Of a DNA stretch of 64,000 nt, positions 9,921 to 18,766 are shown in pieces (positions within the stretch are counted from its first letter, which is position 1; every line of letters starts with the position of its first letter). The notes below the pieces were generated by a model that saw only the letters and a list, made by a program, of their open reading frames with translations, did no database searches and was not told the origin of the DNA. This DNA comes from Halothermothrix sp. (GTDB lineage: Bacteria; Bacillota; Halanaerobiia; DY22613). The translations under genes and the position numbers were made by a program. The DNA is taken from NCBI GenBank assembly GCA_016841825.1, contig JAENYK010000003.1, positions 124,001 through 188,000 of the forward strand, written 5' to 3'.

Positions 9921-11636
9921 TTAGACCAGCTGACTCTCCACCTGATCTGTTATGAAGTCCACTATCTCCTCTACTGCCACTTTCAGTTCATCCCCGGTGC
10001 CGCGGAATTTGACTTCAATCCGATTCTCTTTTAATCCTCGTCCACCTATGACAACCCGAACCGGAACTCCAATCAGATCAGCATCATTGAATTTGACTCC
10101 AGGCCGCTCATTACGGTCGTCTAACAGAACTTCAATTCCCCGATTATCTAAATCAGTATACACCTGTTCAGCTACCCGGGAAACCTCTTCATCTTTACCG
10201 ATTGGTATGATAACTACATGAAATGGTGCAATTGGCATCGGCCAAATAATCCCATGTTCATCATTATTTTGCTCAATAGCTGCACCGATAATACGGGTTA
10301 CACCAATTCCATAACATCCCATAATCAACGGCTGTTCTTTGCCATTCTCATCTAAGAAAGTTGCGTTCATCGCCTCACTATATTTGGTACCCAGTTTAAA
10401 TACATGTCCAACTTCAATGCCGCGAGCCACCTTTAATGGTTCGTTACAGTGAATACAACTATCCTCTTCTTTGACTATTCGTAAATCTATAATATCCTCT
10501 TCTCTAACAGTAAAATCCCGTCCAGGATTAACATGGCGATAATGATAATCCATCTGATTAGCACCAGTAACTCCATTTTGTATCTTCATTACCAATGGGT
10601 CAGCAATAATCCTAATATCTTTTAATCCTATTGGACCTAAAAACCCCACAGGTGCTGAGAATCTCTCTAACACCTCTTCATCAGATGCCAACCGAACATC
10701 TACAGCGTTCAGTTGGTTGCGCAATTTTACCTCATTTACCTCATCACAGCCACGGATCAAAGCGATAATCATAGTTTTACCAGCTACATAAGCCAGAGTT
10801 TTGATCATCTTTCCAGCTGGCAAGTTAAAAAATTCCACCATATTATCAATTGTCTTCACATCTGGAGTACTGACTTTGGCCAACTCTTTTAATTCTTCAC
10901 AACCATCCTCTAACGATACCATACTTTCTGCCCGTTCAACATTCGCTGCATATTGGCAATTATCACAGAAAACGATAGCATCTTCCCCAGAATCTGCCAA
11001 TACCATAAACTCATGGGAAGAACTACCACCAATGGCACCACTATCTGCTTCCACTGCCCGAAATCGAAGACCAATCCGTTGAAAAATTCGCGTATAAGCA
11101 TCATACATTTTTTGATAACTCAGGTCCAAACCTTCCTGATCTTTGTCAAAACTATAGGCATCTTTCATAATAAATTCACGACTGCGCATCACACCAAACC
11201 GTGGTCTAATTTCATCTCTCACCTTTGTCTGGATCTGGAATAGATTCAAAGGTAGTTGTTTATAGGAGTTGACTTCATGTCTAACCAGATCTGTCACTAC
11301 CTCTTCGTGAGTAGGACCAATACAATAGTCATGACATTTGCGATCCTGCAATCTGGCCATCAATGGACCCATAATCTCCCACCGACCGCTCTCCTGCCAT
11401 AATTCAGCAGGCTGTAAAGATGGCATCAGAACTTCCTGAGCACCTGCTCTGGTCATCTCTTCTCTGATTATATTCTCAATCTTACGTAAGACCCGCATCC
11501 CTAATGGGAGATATGTATAAATACCTGCAGACAGTTTGCGAATTAACCCTGCACGCAGCATCAACTGATGACTGACGATCTCAGCTTCAGTAGGATTTTC
11601 TTTCAAAGTTGGCAAATAAAATTGTGTCATTTTCAT
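9921..11636 (-). CDS. proS: Prolyl-tRNA synthetase, bacterial type
   Basis: A class II aminoacyl-tRNA synthetase charging tRNA-Pro. The 571-residue length and the editing insertion (about 225-400, between motifs 2 and 3) mark the bacterial long form. Motif 1 (AGIYTYLPLGMRVLRKIENIIREEM), motif 2 (FRDEIRPRFGVMRSREF-like) and motif 3 (GCYGIGVTRIIGA) are visible, followed by an anticodon-binding domain. The start ATG overlaps the ispG stop in an ATGA. No T-box leader is seen, as expected for an internal operon gene. Confidence 0.97.
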   Translation of the reverse strand: MKMTQFYLPTLKENPTEAEIVSHQLMLRAGLIRKLSAGIYTYLPLGMRVLRKIENIIREEMTRAGAQEVLMPSLQPAELWQESGRWEIMGPLMARLQDRKCHDYCIGPTHEEVVTDLVRHEVNSYKQLPLNLFQIQTKVRDEIRPRFGVMRSREFIMKDAYSFDKDQEGLDLSYQKMYDAYTRIFQRIGLRFRAVEADSGAIGGSSSHEFMVLADSGEDAIVFCDNCQYAANVERAESMVSLEDGCEELKELAKVSTPDVKTIDNMVEFFNLPAGKMIKTLAYVAGKTMIIALIRGCDEVNEVKLRNQLNAVDVRLASDEEVLERFSAPVGFLGPIGLKDIRIIADPLVMKIQNGVTGANQMDYHYRHVNPGRDFTVREEDIIDLRIVKEEDSCIHCNEPLKVARGIEVGHVFKLGTKYSEAMNATFLDENGKEQPLIMGCYGIGVTRIIGAAIEQNNDEHGIIWPMPIAPFHVVIIPIGKDEEVSRVAEQVYTDLDNRGIEVLLDDRNERPGVKFNDADLIGVPVRVVIGGRGLKENRIEVKFRGTGDELKVAVEEIVDFITDQVESQLV

Positions 11637-12724
11637 TTTCCAGTGACCTCCATTCCTTCCATCTGAACCAATTCTTTTAAAAATTCATCCAACAACTGAT
11701 CTTCCGGAACCTTACGGATAACCTCTCCATGTTTAAAGATCAGTCCCATACCCCGACCACCAGCTAGTCCAATATCAGCCTCTCTCGCTTCTCCGGGGCC
11801 ATTTACTACACATCCCATAACAGCAATCTTTAATGGTTTTTTAAAAAATTGAGTGCGAGCCTCAACCTCTTTTGCAATCTTTTCTAAATTAATCTCGCAT
11901 CTTCCGCATGTAGGACAGGAGATGATCTCAACTCCTCTCTCCCGTAATCCTAAAGATTTTAAAATCTGCCAGCCCACTTTAACCTCTTCCACAGGATCTC
12001 CGGTTAGAGAGACCCGAATAGTATCCCCGATCCCCTGAGCCAGAAGACTGCCAATCCCCACAGAAGATTTGACCGTACCCATTCCTGGACCTCCTGCTTC
12101 TGTCACCCCCAGATGAAGTGGATAGGTAAATCGTTCTGCAGCCAGTTGATATGCCCGAATTGTTCTCATTACATTTGAAGCCTTTAAAGAGATCACAATA
12201 TCATAAAAATCTAACTCTTCTAAAATCTGAATATGTTGGGCTGCACTTCTAACCATAGCTTCTGGTGTAGCTCCCCCATACTGTTTTAATAATTCTTTAT
12301 CCAGAGAACCGGCATTTACTCCAATTCGAATAGGAATCTTTCTTTCCCGGGATTTTTTGACAACTTGCCGAACTCTGTCCCGTTCTCCAATATTACCCGG
12401 ATTGATTCTCAGACCATCTACCCCCTCTTCAAGAGCCAGAAGAGCTAGTTTGTAATCAAAATGAATGTCTGCGATCAATGGAATTGGAATACGAGATTTA
12501 ATCTTTCCCAATTGAGAACCTGCTGCAGCATCAGGAACAGCGACTCTAATAATCTCACACCCCACTTCTGTTAATCTTTGAATCTGTTCCACTGTAGCTT
12601 CTACATCTCTAGTATCAGTATTTGTCATCGATTGAACCGATACAGGACTCCCCCCACCTACTGCCACAGATCCTTTATAGATTAAACGGGTAGGACGACG
12701 TTCTGGAAATAAGTTATATTCCAT
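11633..12724 (-). CDS. ispG: 4-hydroxy-3-methylbut-2-enyl diphosphate synthase IspG
   Basis: IspG (GcpE) is the iron-sulfur enzyme making HMBPP from MEcPP in the MEP isoprenoid pathway. The 363-residue chain has the TIM-barrel part (VQSMTNTDTRDVEATV) and the C-terminal [4Fe-4S] ligands in SCPTCGRCEI and GCVVNGPGEA. It lies in one string with dxr, which supplies an earlier step, and uppS, which uses the C5 product. A GGAGAG site precedes the ATG at 12724. It overlaps proS by 4 bp. Confidence 0.97.
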   Translation of the reverse strand: MEYNLFPERRPTRLIYKGSVAVGGGSPVSVQSMTNTDTRDVEATVEQIQRLTEVGCEIIRVAVPDAAAGSQLGKIKSRIPIPLIADIHFDYKLALLALEEGVDGLRINPGNIGERDRVRQVVKKSRERKIPIRIGVNAGSLDKELLKQYGGATPEAMVRSAAQHIQILEELDFYDIVISLKASNVMRTIRAYQLAAERFTYPLHLGVTEAGGPGMGTVKSSVGIGSLLAQGIGDTIRVSLTGDPVEEVKVGWQILKSLGLRERGVEIISCPTCGRCEINLEKIAKEVEARTQFFKKPLKIAVMGCVVNGPGEAREADIGLAGGRGMGLIFKHGEVIRKVPEDQLLDEFLKELVQMEGMEVTGK

Positions 12725-12726
12725 CT

Positions 12727-13164
12727 CTATCGCTCTCCTTTATTGTTTCTTTTTGCCGCACATTCATCACACAATCCATTATTTTTCTTCACCTGAGCGT
12801 AAGCCTCCTTACCACAGACAAGACAGTTCGTACCCATCTTGATCAAGCATTCACGACAGACTCCATGCTTATGGGTGTACTCGGGGTCTGGTTTGCCACA
12901 GATTTTGCAGACACATTCTTTACAGTAACCATTATATTTTTTTAACTGATTGGGCACAACTTTACCACATGCTTTACAGGCCAACTGCCCTTTTTTCTTT
13001 CGGGCTGCCTCTTCAGCACATTTCTCACAGATATGTTCATGTTTCATGATCCGAACCTGGGTGGCAGTAGAACCACAAATCTTACAATAACGATATTTTT
13101 TCTTGCCTTTAACATTTCCCGGATCAGTCCATTTAGATCCGCGCCGTTTCTTCTGTCTAGCCAT
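12727..13164 (-). CDS. Four-module Cys4 zinc-ribbon protein, unknown function
   Basis: I do not recognise this 145-residue protein. Sixteen cysteines form eight C-x2-C pairs at 27/30, 46/49, 63/66, 81/84, 86/89, 103/106, 114/117 and 132/135, giving four consecutive Cys4 modules with 14-16 residues between the paired knuckles. The N-terminal 26 residues and the inter-module segments are Lys/Arg-rich, which suggests nucleic-acid or ribosome binding. No signal peptide or membrane segment is present. It lies 2 bp upstream of ispG and 13 bp downstream of rseP with a good AAGGAG site, so it is a genuine operon member. Function is open. Confidence 0.85.
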   Translation of the reverse strand: MARQKKRRGSKWTDPGNVKGKKKYRYCKICGSTATQVRIMKHEHICEKCAEEAARKKKGQLACKACGKVVPNQLKKYNGYCKECVCKICGKPDPEYTHKHGVCRECLIKMGTNCLVCGKEAYAQVKKNNGLCDECAAKRNNKGER

Positions 13165-13177
13165 TTTAAATCGCTCC

Positions 13178-14281
13178 TTAGAATATTCTTGCGATGTCTT
13201 TATAGATAATCAGTGCGATCAAAGCCATCAAAACAACAAAACCTATAAAATGAACAAAACCTTCCTTCTCAGGATCAACAGCTTTACCTCGAACCAGTTC
13301 TATACCCAAAAAGAGGATCCTTCCACCATCAAGGGCAGGAAAAGGAAACAGATTGATAATTCCCAGATTTATACTCAATAAAGCCGTAAATCTTATCAGA
13401 TATTCCCAACCTACTTCTGCTGCATCTCCCACCATTTTGGCAATCAGTACAGGACCGCCTACTTCAGCAGGTGTTTGAAATGTAATCATATCCCAAAAAC
13501 CTTTGACAATCAATCCAATTAATGCCCAGGTATATTTGACCCCTTCCCAGATTGCTACACCAATGTTGACCCGTCTATTGTAAACCTGCGGGGAGATACC
13601 AATAATCTTTCTCCCTTCTTCTATCCTGGTCTGAATCTGAAGAGTTTTTTGTTGATTACCTCTTTCGTAAACTAACGAGATAGTATCTGATTTACTTTGA
13701 TCAATAATAACCGAAATGTCATTCCAGGTATTTACTGGCTGACCATTAATCGAAACAATCCGGTCACCTTCCCTGAGTCCAGCCTCAAAAGCAGGCTCAT
13801 CAGGAAAAGATAAACCGATAATCGGTTGATCAGAGGCTTCTTCTGGTAAGCCGACCACCGCATAAATTCCAGAAAATAAAATAGCTGCCAGAACAAAATT
13901 CATCAAAGGGCCAGTAAATAACACCCAAAATCGAGAAAAGATCGATTTCTGATATAGTGCTCTTCCCGATGCAACAGCCTCCTGATAAGCTGCTAATTCT
14001 TCTCCTTCTAACTCTTCTTCCGCATTGGGAAATTCTCCAGTCATCTTGCAAAAACCTCCCAAAGGTAATATCCGTAAAGAATAAAAAGTTTCACCTTTTC
14101 TAAAACCAATTAACTTGGGACCAAATCCCAGGGCGAACTCTTCAACCCTCACTCCAGAAGCTTTAGCCATAATGTAGTGGCCAAATTCATGGGCAAATAC
14201 CAATAGTCCCAACACAATAATAAAGGTAATTATAGTTCTTGAGATAGTTACCGCACCTACTAAGAGTCCCAAACTCAACAT
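13178..14281 (-). CDS. rseP: Site-2 intramembrane metalloprotease RseP/RasP
   Basis: Zinc metalloprotease that cuts membrane-embedded substrates such as anti-sigma factors. The 367-residue protein has the HEFGH active site at residues 31-35 in the first helix, the second-ligand motif NLFPFPALDGG in the third, and one PDZ domain between them (about 155-210), as in Bacillus RasP. The ATG at 14281 overlaps the dxr stop by 7 bp. The dxr-rseP order is conserved in Bacillota. Confidence 0.95.
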   Translation of the reverse strand: MLSLGLLVGAVTISRTIITFIIVLGLLVFAHEFGHYIMAKASGVRVEEFALGFGPKLIGFRKGETFYSLRILPLGGFCKMTGEFPNAEEELEGEELAAYQEAVASGRALYQKSIFSRFWVLFTGPLMNFVLAAILFSGIYAVVGLPEEASDQPIIGLSFPDEPAFEAGLREGDRIVSINGQPVNTWNDISVIIDQSKSDTISLVYERGNQQKTLQIQTRIEEGRKIIGISPQVYNRRVNIGVAIWEGVKYTWALIGLIVKGFWDMITFQTPAEVGGPVLIAKMVGDAAEVGWEYLIRFTALLSINLGIINLFPFPALDGGRILFLGIELVRGKAVDPEKEGFVHFIGFVVLMALIALIIYKDIARIF

Positions 14282-15423
14282 CCTTCCACCATCCTCTCGG
14301 TCTCACCTCTGGCCCAGTTATCAGCAGCTAAAATCTCTTCCAGGTCAGGTGAATCTATAACTTGATGTCTATTCATTATCCGGGTAATATAGTCAGGAAT
14401 CTCCTGAAATGTAATCTTCCCCTGCATAAACTTAGCCACTGCCACCTCATTAGCTGCATTCATTACTGCTGGCAGTGTACCGCCTCTTCTTCCCGCCCGA
14501 TAAGCCAGATCTAAACATGGAAACAGTTCTTTTTTAGGTTCTTCAAAAGTCAATTGAGCAACTTTGACCAGATCAAGCCTTTCCAGCCGATTCTTCTCTC
14601 TCTCCGGATAGGTCAAAGCGTATTGAATAGGTATGCGCATATCAGGTAGCCCTAATTCAGCCAGAATCGAAGAATCATGAAATTCCACCAGGGAATGAAT
14701 GATACTCTGGGGATGGACTACTACATCAATATGATCATAGTCTATTCCAAATAGCCAATGGGCTTCTATTACTTCCAAACCTTTATTCATCAAGGTTGCA
14801 GAATCAATAGTAATCTTTCCTCCCATATCCCAATTTGGATGCTTCAAAGCCTGAGTGGGTGTTACTTGCTCCAAATCTTCAGCAGTATATCTCCGAAAGG
14901 GACCACCAGAAGCTGTCAAAATCAATCTGCTAACCCACTTAACCTCTTCACCCTGTAACGCCTGAAATAGAGCATTATGTTCACTATCAACAGGCAGAAT
15001 CTGAACCTCGTGTTTAGCCGCTTCTGCCATAACCAACTCTCCAGCTGTCACCAGGGTCTCCTTATTAGCTAAAGCAATATCTTTACCAGATCTAATCGCT
15101 TCAAGAGTGGGACGTACTCCGACTGCACCTACCAGAGCATTAACAATCAGATCAATCTCTGGATGATTGACAATTTGCAGCAAACCTTCCATACCCGATA
15201 ATACTTTAATATTCTGCCCCTTTAACTTATATTCTAACTCATCAAGAGAGTCAGGATTCATCAAAACTACCAATTCGGGATGATATTTTAACGCCTGTTC
15301 CGCCAAAAGATCCACCCGGGAGTTAGCCGTCAAAGCAATAACTTCGAATCCGCACTCATCCACTACATCCAGTGTCTGGGTTCCAATCGAACCCGTTGAT
15401 CCTAAAATACCAATCTTTTTCAT
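14275..15423 (-). CDS. dxr: 1-deoxy-D-xylulose 5-phosphate reductoisomerase
   Basis: Dxr (IspC) makes MEP from DXP with NADPH, the first committed step of the MEP pathway and the target of fosmidomycin. The 382-residue chain begins with the NADPH-binding GSTGSIGTQTLDVV, and later shows PVDSEHNALFQAL, TASGGPF, the catalytic-loop region and MNAANEVAVAKF. The start has AAAGGGGAGTG upstream. It overlaps rseP and follows the AI-2E transporter by 7 bp. Confidence 0.97.
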   Translation of the reverse strand: MKKIGILGSTGSIGTQTLDVVDECGFEVIALTANSRVDLLAEQALKYHPELVVLMNPDSLDELEYKLKGQNIKVLSGMEGLLQIVNHPEIDLIVNALVGAVGVRPTLEAIRSGKDIALANKETLVTAGELVMAEAAKHEVQILPVDSEHNALFQALQGEEVKWVSRLILTASGGPFRRYTAEDLEQVTPTQALKHPNWDMGGKITIDSATLMNKGLEVIEAHWLFGIDYDHIDVVVHPQSIIHSLVEFHDSSILAELGLPDMRIPIQYALTYPEREKNRLERLDLVKVAQLTFEEPKKELFPCLDLAYRAGRRGGTLPAVMNAANEVAVAKFMQGKITFQEIPDYITRIMNRHQVIDSPDLEEILAADNWARGETERMVEGC

Positions 15424-15430
15424 CTAGTGT

Positions 15431-16507
15431 TCACTCCCCTTTTGCAGAAAAAATTGTTATTACTCCTGATTTGGTCAGGGCTTTAAGCACAATCACAGCT
15501 GCTGGACCAATAAAGAAACCAACCACTCCCAATGCTTTAGCCCCAACGTACATGGCCACCATGGTAGCCAGAGGATGAACTCCGATACTCTTACCAATTA
15601 GCCTTACCTCTGCCAGTTGACGAACTACAGCCATCACTCCATACAGAACTAACAGAGCCAGACCATAATAAACATGCCCAGTAGCCATAGAATAGATGGC
15701 CCAGGGAATGAAGATTAAAGTGGGACCAATAACAGGAATCAAATCCAATAATCCAGAGGCGAAACCGATTATCAAAGCATAGTTACTATCTAACAACTCC
15801 AGACCAACGATAGCGATAAGAGTAGTAATTGAGATCAAAATCACCTCAGCCCTGATAAAGCCAATAGCACCCTGAATTATCTCATTTTTGGCAGAACGCA
15901 ATTTTCGTTGAAATCGTCGGGGAATTAATCTCCAAAACAGATCCCCCAAAAGTCGTCGATCACGGCTGATGAAAAAGGTAGCAATAAAACTAATCATCAA
16001 CACTGTCACTAGACTTGGCAGTCTTGCCAATAATCCCAAAAGTTCCCGGATAATAGTTTTAAAATTATTTGTGAAGAATTCATATAAATCCTGTAGGATC
16101 TTATTAACCGCTTCCTGCTGACCAACAGACAGATGCCATCTAGTCATCAAATTTTTTAATTCATCATTATGGTTTAGAATCCATTGAAATTGATCCCAGA
16201 TCACCTGATAGCTAGGCAGATTATGAGATAAACGTTCCAATTCCATATATATTCGAGATACCCCAGCAACAACAAATACTCCAAAAATTACTAAAATCAA
16301 TCCTAATACTAGACCTACAGCCAACCCCCGGGATAGTTTTGTCTTCTTCTCAAAAAAGTGTACCACTGGTTCGATCAACAAAGCAACAATAATCGCTATA
16401 ATAAACGGAAGAAAGTAAACCAACGCATATTTTAGAATAAAAAATCCTCCAATAATCCCAACTAATCCAATTAAAACCAAATATATCTTTTTCGAATCAA
16501 TTTTCAT
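15431..16507 (-). CDS. AI-2E family transporter (DUF20/PerM type)
   Basis: A polytopic protein of 358 residues with about eight predicted helices and the family's C-terminal motifs PVIGPTLIFIPWAIYS and VRLIGKSIGVHPLATM. AI-2E/PerM family members export small molecules or act as ion antiporters; the substrate here is unknown. I start at the ATG at 16507 (MKIDSKK) because GGATGTGAT lies 3 bp upstream, nearly the anti-16S consensus; an ATG at 16525 is possible but poorly served. It is placed between cdsA and dxr, so it belongs to the envelope/isoprenoid string. Confidence 0.88.
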   Translation of the reverse strand: MKIDSKKIYLVLIGLVGIIGGFFILKYALVYFLPFIIAIIVALLIEPVVHFFEKKTKLSRGLAVGLVLGLILVIFGVFVVAGVSRIYMELERLSHNLPSYQVIWDQFQWILNHNDELKNLMTRWHLSVGQQEAVNKILQDLYEFFTNNFKTIIRELLGLLARLPSLVTVLMISFIATFFISRDRRLLGDLFWRLIPRRFQRKLRSAKNEIIQGAIGFIRAEVILISITTLIAIVGLELLDSNYALIIGFASGLLDLIPVIGPTLIFIPWAIYSMATGHVYYGLALLVLYGVMAVVRQLAEVRLIGKSIGVHPLATMVAMYVGAKALGVVGFFIGPAAVIVLKALTKSGVITIFSAKGE

Positions 16508-16598
16508 TTTATCACATCCAAACATTCAAACATAATCCTGCTCACAAAATAATAGCAGTAAACAGTCCACATAATCAAATTTCTCTGCAAATATACCT

Positions 16599-17408
16599 TT
16601 AAAATAACAAAGCTATCAGATAAAAAGTCAAAGGTAGAGTAAATAACGCACTATCAAAACGATCCAAAATTCCTCCATGCCCCGGAATTATATTACCCGA
16701 ATCCTTAACTCCGGCGTCTCGTTTTAAAGAAGATTCAAATAGATCGCCAATCTGTCCAACAAAGCCAATAGCTATAGCTATAATCAAAATTTTAGATATA
16801 TTTATTCCAACTATTACCCCAAAAAGAATACCAGCTAACCCACTGCCAAAGATCCCTCCCAAAAAACCTTCTAAAGTCTTTTTAGGACTGATTTTGGCTG
16901 CCAGAGGTTTACTACCCAAACTTCTGCCAACAAAATAAGCACAAGAATCTGCTGCCCATGTGCAGGCTAGAGCCAACCAGACAGCATATTTCCCGGGTAA
17001 TATAGTGTTTTCAAGATTACGTAACAAAATAAAATGAACCATCAAACCGGCAACATAGATCACACCAAAACATGTAACTCCAACATTAATAATCGAATTA
17101 TCAGTACCATTTTTAAATAGCTGAACAGAGAAGATCAGAAAAAGTGCCAGGACTATTCCAGGGATTACATACTCGGAAGAAAATCCAGAGTTATTATTAA
17201 AATACGTCAGAAAAATTAGAATTAGACCTGAAAGCACTCCAGTTCCAACAAAAGGTTTTAACCCCTTCGCTCTAACCATCTTATAAAACTCCATCAGACC
17301 AACTACTGTCAAAAAAGATATCGCCAATAAATACAGAATATCTCCATATCCTATGACTAAAACCGCCAGTCCAATACCAACAAGACCACTAATTACTCGT
17401 ATCAACAT
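16599..17408 (-). CDS. cdsA: Phosphatidate cytidylyltransferase CdsA
   Basis: CdsA makes CDP-diacylglycerol, precursor of all acidic phospholipids. The protein (269 residues from the ATG at 17408) has about eight membrane helices and ends with the family signature SSLKRDAGVKDSGNIIPGHGGILDRFDS, abbreviated here by its key KRD, KD, PGHGG and DR residues near 225-250. The chosen start has AAGGGG 8 bp upstream; a GTG 9 bp earlier is less likely. It follows uppS as in most Bacillota. Confidence 0.95.
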   Translation of the reverse strand: MLIRVISGLVGIGLAVLVIGYGDILYLLAISFLTVVGLMEFYKMVRAKGLKPFVGTGVLSGLILIFLTYFNNNSGFSSEYVIPGIVLALFLIFSVQLFKNGTDNSIINVGVTCFGVIYVAGLMVHFILLRNLENTILPGKYAVWLALACTWAADSCAYFVGRSLGSKPLAAKISPKKTLEGFLGGIFGSGLAGILFGVIVGINISKILIIAIAIGFVGQIGDLFESSLKRDAGVKDSGNIIPGHGGILDRFDSALFTLPLTFYLIALLF

Positions 17409-17544
17409 ACTAGCCACCCCTTAAAGTCTATCTTACTAACCAGATTCTAGATCTTTGTGCCTATCTATTTCACTAAAATCTTGCAGATAATTTTAAAATA
17501 ATATTCCAGCTTATAACAATTTAATCTCTCTCCTAAAAAATCGA

Positions 17545-18285
17545 TCAAATTCGTCCAAATCTTCGATCTCTATTTTGAAACTCCCAAACTGCTCTAATCA
17601 GATCCTTTTTGCTAAATTCTGGCCAATAAATTGGGGTAAAAACAAATTCAGCATAAGCGGATTGATAAAGTAAAAAATTACTCAACCTTTGTTCTCCACT
17701 GGTTCGAATCACAAGTTCTACATCGGGTAATCCACTGGTATAGAGAAATTTTTCAAAATATTCTTCATCAATCTCCCGCGGTCGATTCTTTTCCACTAAA
17801 ATCTTATTTACAGCGTCAATAATCTCAGCACGCGATCCATAATTCAAACAAATATTCAAGTTAAAACCATCGTTAGTAACAGTCTTACGCTCCAGATCTT
17901 CCATCAAACGCAGGAGATTAGTATCTATCCCCTCACGTCTGCCAATAATTCTGACCCGTACATTCTCCTCAACCAACTCTTCCAGTTCTTCCCGAAATGT
18001 CTTTTTAAACAGATCCATCAAAAAATTTACCTCATTAACTGGGCGCTGCCAATTCTCCGTAGAAAACGCGTAGGCTGAAAGATACTGAATCTTTAAATCT
18101 TTACAGGCATAACATATCTGCTTTAAAGTCTTAACACCTTTTTGGTGTCCAGCATTCCGCGGCAACCTCCGTTTTCTAGCCCAACGTCTATTTCCATCCA
18201 TAATTATCGCAATATGACGGGGAACTGCGGTAAGATCCAGATCACTTTCTGTTAGTTTTTTTGCTTTAAATAGATCTTTAAACAT
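17545..18285 (-). CDS. uppS: Undecaprenyl diphosphate synthase UppS
   Basis: Cis-prenyltransferase producing the C55 carrier lipid for peptidoglycan and other envelope polymers. The 246-residue protein has the signature IIMDGNRRWARKR with catalytic Asp, the AFSTENWQRP motif and the C-terminal VIRTSGEQRLSNFLLYQSAYAEF region, all in family order. AAGGAGGAG precedes the ATG. It heads the envelope string downstream of the structured intergenic region 18286-18502. Confidence 0.97.
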   Translation of the reverse strand: MFKDLFKAKKLTESDLDLTAVPRHIAIIMDGNRRWARKRRLPRNAGHQKGVKTLKQICYACKDLKIQYLSAYAFSTENWQRPVNEVNFLMDLFKKTFREELEELVEENVRVRIIGRREGIDTNLLRLMEDLERKTVTNDGFNLNICLNYGSRAEIIDAVNKILVEKNRPREIDEEYFEKFLYTSGLPDVELVIRTSGEQRLSNFLLYQSAYAEFVFTPIYWPEFSKKDLIRAVWEFQNRDRRFGRI

Positions 18286-18347
18286 CAGAATCTCTCCTCC
18301 TTAACAAATCCTCAGCAGAAATGACCTCTCCTCTGAGGTATGTTAGA

Positions 18348-18372
18348 AACCCCCTCTAGATAAGAGGGGGTT
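18348..18372 (-). terminator. GC-rich hairpin between PASTA gene and uppS
   Basis: A 10-bp stem AACCCCCTCT/AGAGGGGGTT with a 5-nt loop. It has only a short TTT run on the minus strand after the stem, so it may be a weak terminator or attenuator before uppS. A second, 6-bp pairing CCTCAG/CTGAGG (18310-18315 with 18333-18338) lies nearer the uppS start. Confidence 0.5.
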
Positions 18373-18460
18373 AAAGTCGATGTAATAGCTCTATGATTAC
18401 ATCTTGTGTTAACGACTTCAGAAGGAGATTAGTATTCATCACTTCGAAAAGGTCGTTAAA
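18372..18460. repeat. Structured intergenic element, copy 1
   Basis: Shares a fixed block order with 46976-47124: TTAAAGTCG, a 7-bp hairpin, GTTAACGACTTCAGAAGG, a variable insert, GTCGTTAAAA. Here AAGTCG is at 18374-18379, the hairpin arms are ATGTAAT (18380-18386) and ATTACAT (18396-18402), CGACTT at 18413-18418, TTAACGAC at 18409-18416 and GTCGTTAA at 18452-18459. The middle AACGACTT block can pair either with AAGTCG upstream or with GTCGTT downstream, not both. It sits between a PASTA gene and uppS, both read from the minus strand. Confidence 0.7.
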
Positions 18461-18502
18461 ATAGAACATTGACATAAAATATAATTCAACCCGTTTGTCA
18501 TC

Positions 18503-18727
18503 TCATACTTCTTCCCCAGTTGAGTATGTATCAACACTATAAGTAAGCTCCAATTCACCAGTTTCAATCTGGCGAACTCTAACAATACGATTTTTTAACT
18601 CAGGCGGATACTCCTTGCCCGGGAAATAATTCTCGATAAGTTGGAAAGCCAGACCATTCTTTTTCAGACAGTCCAATCCTTCCTGCAGCTCTAATCCGAT
18701 TAAATCTGGTATCCCTATCACATCCAT
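18503..18727 (-). CDS. Small free-standing single-PASTA-domain protein
   Basis: A 74-residue protein that is essentially one PASTA domain: IPDLIGLELQEGLDCLKKNGL matches the opening strand and helix of PASTA repeats, and the C-terminal half gives the RIVRVRQIETGELELTYSV strands. PASTA domains normally occur in tandem on PBPs and Ser/Thr kinases and sense muropeptides outside the cell. Here there is no signal peptide, membrane segment or kinase, so it would be cytosolic. It lies between frr and uppS, 39 bp after frr, probably co-transcribed. Function unknown. Confidence 0.75.
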   Translation of the reverse strand: MDVIGIPDLIGLELQEGLDCLKKNGLAFQLIENYFPGKEYPPELKNRIVRVRQIETGELELTYSVDTYSTGEEV

Positions 18728-18766
18728 CGCCCTTTCAATGTATAAACCTAATTCGAATATAAGGAC

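Noticed and set aside
11637-11640. T-box riboswitch for proS
   Set aside because: proS overlaps ispG with no leader, and no T-box or antiterminator sequence is present.
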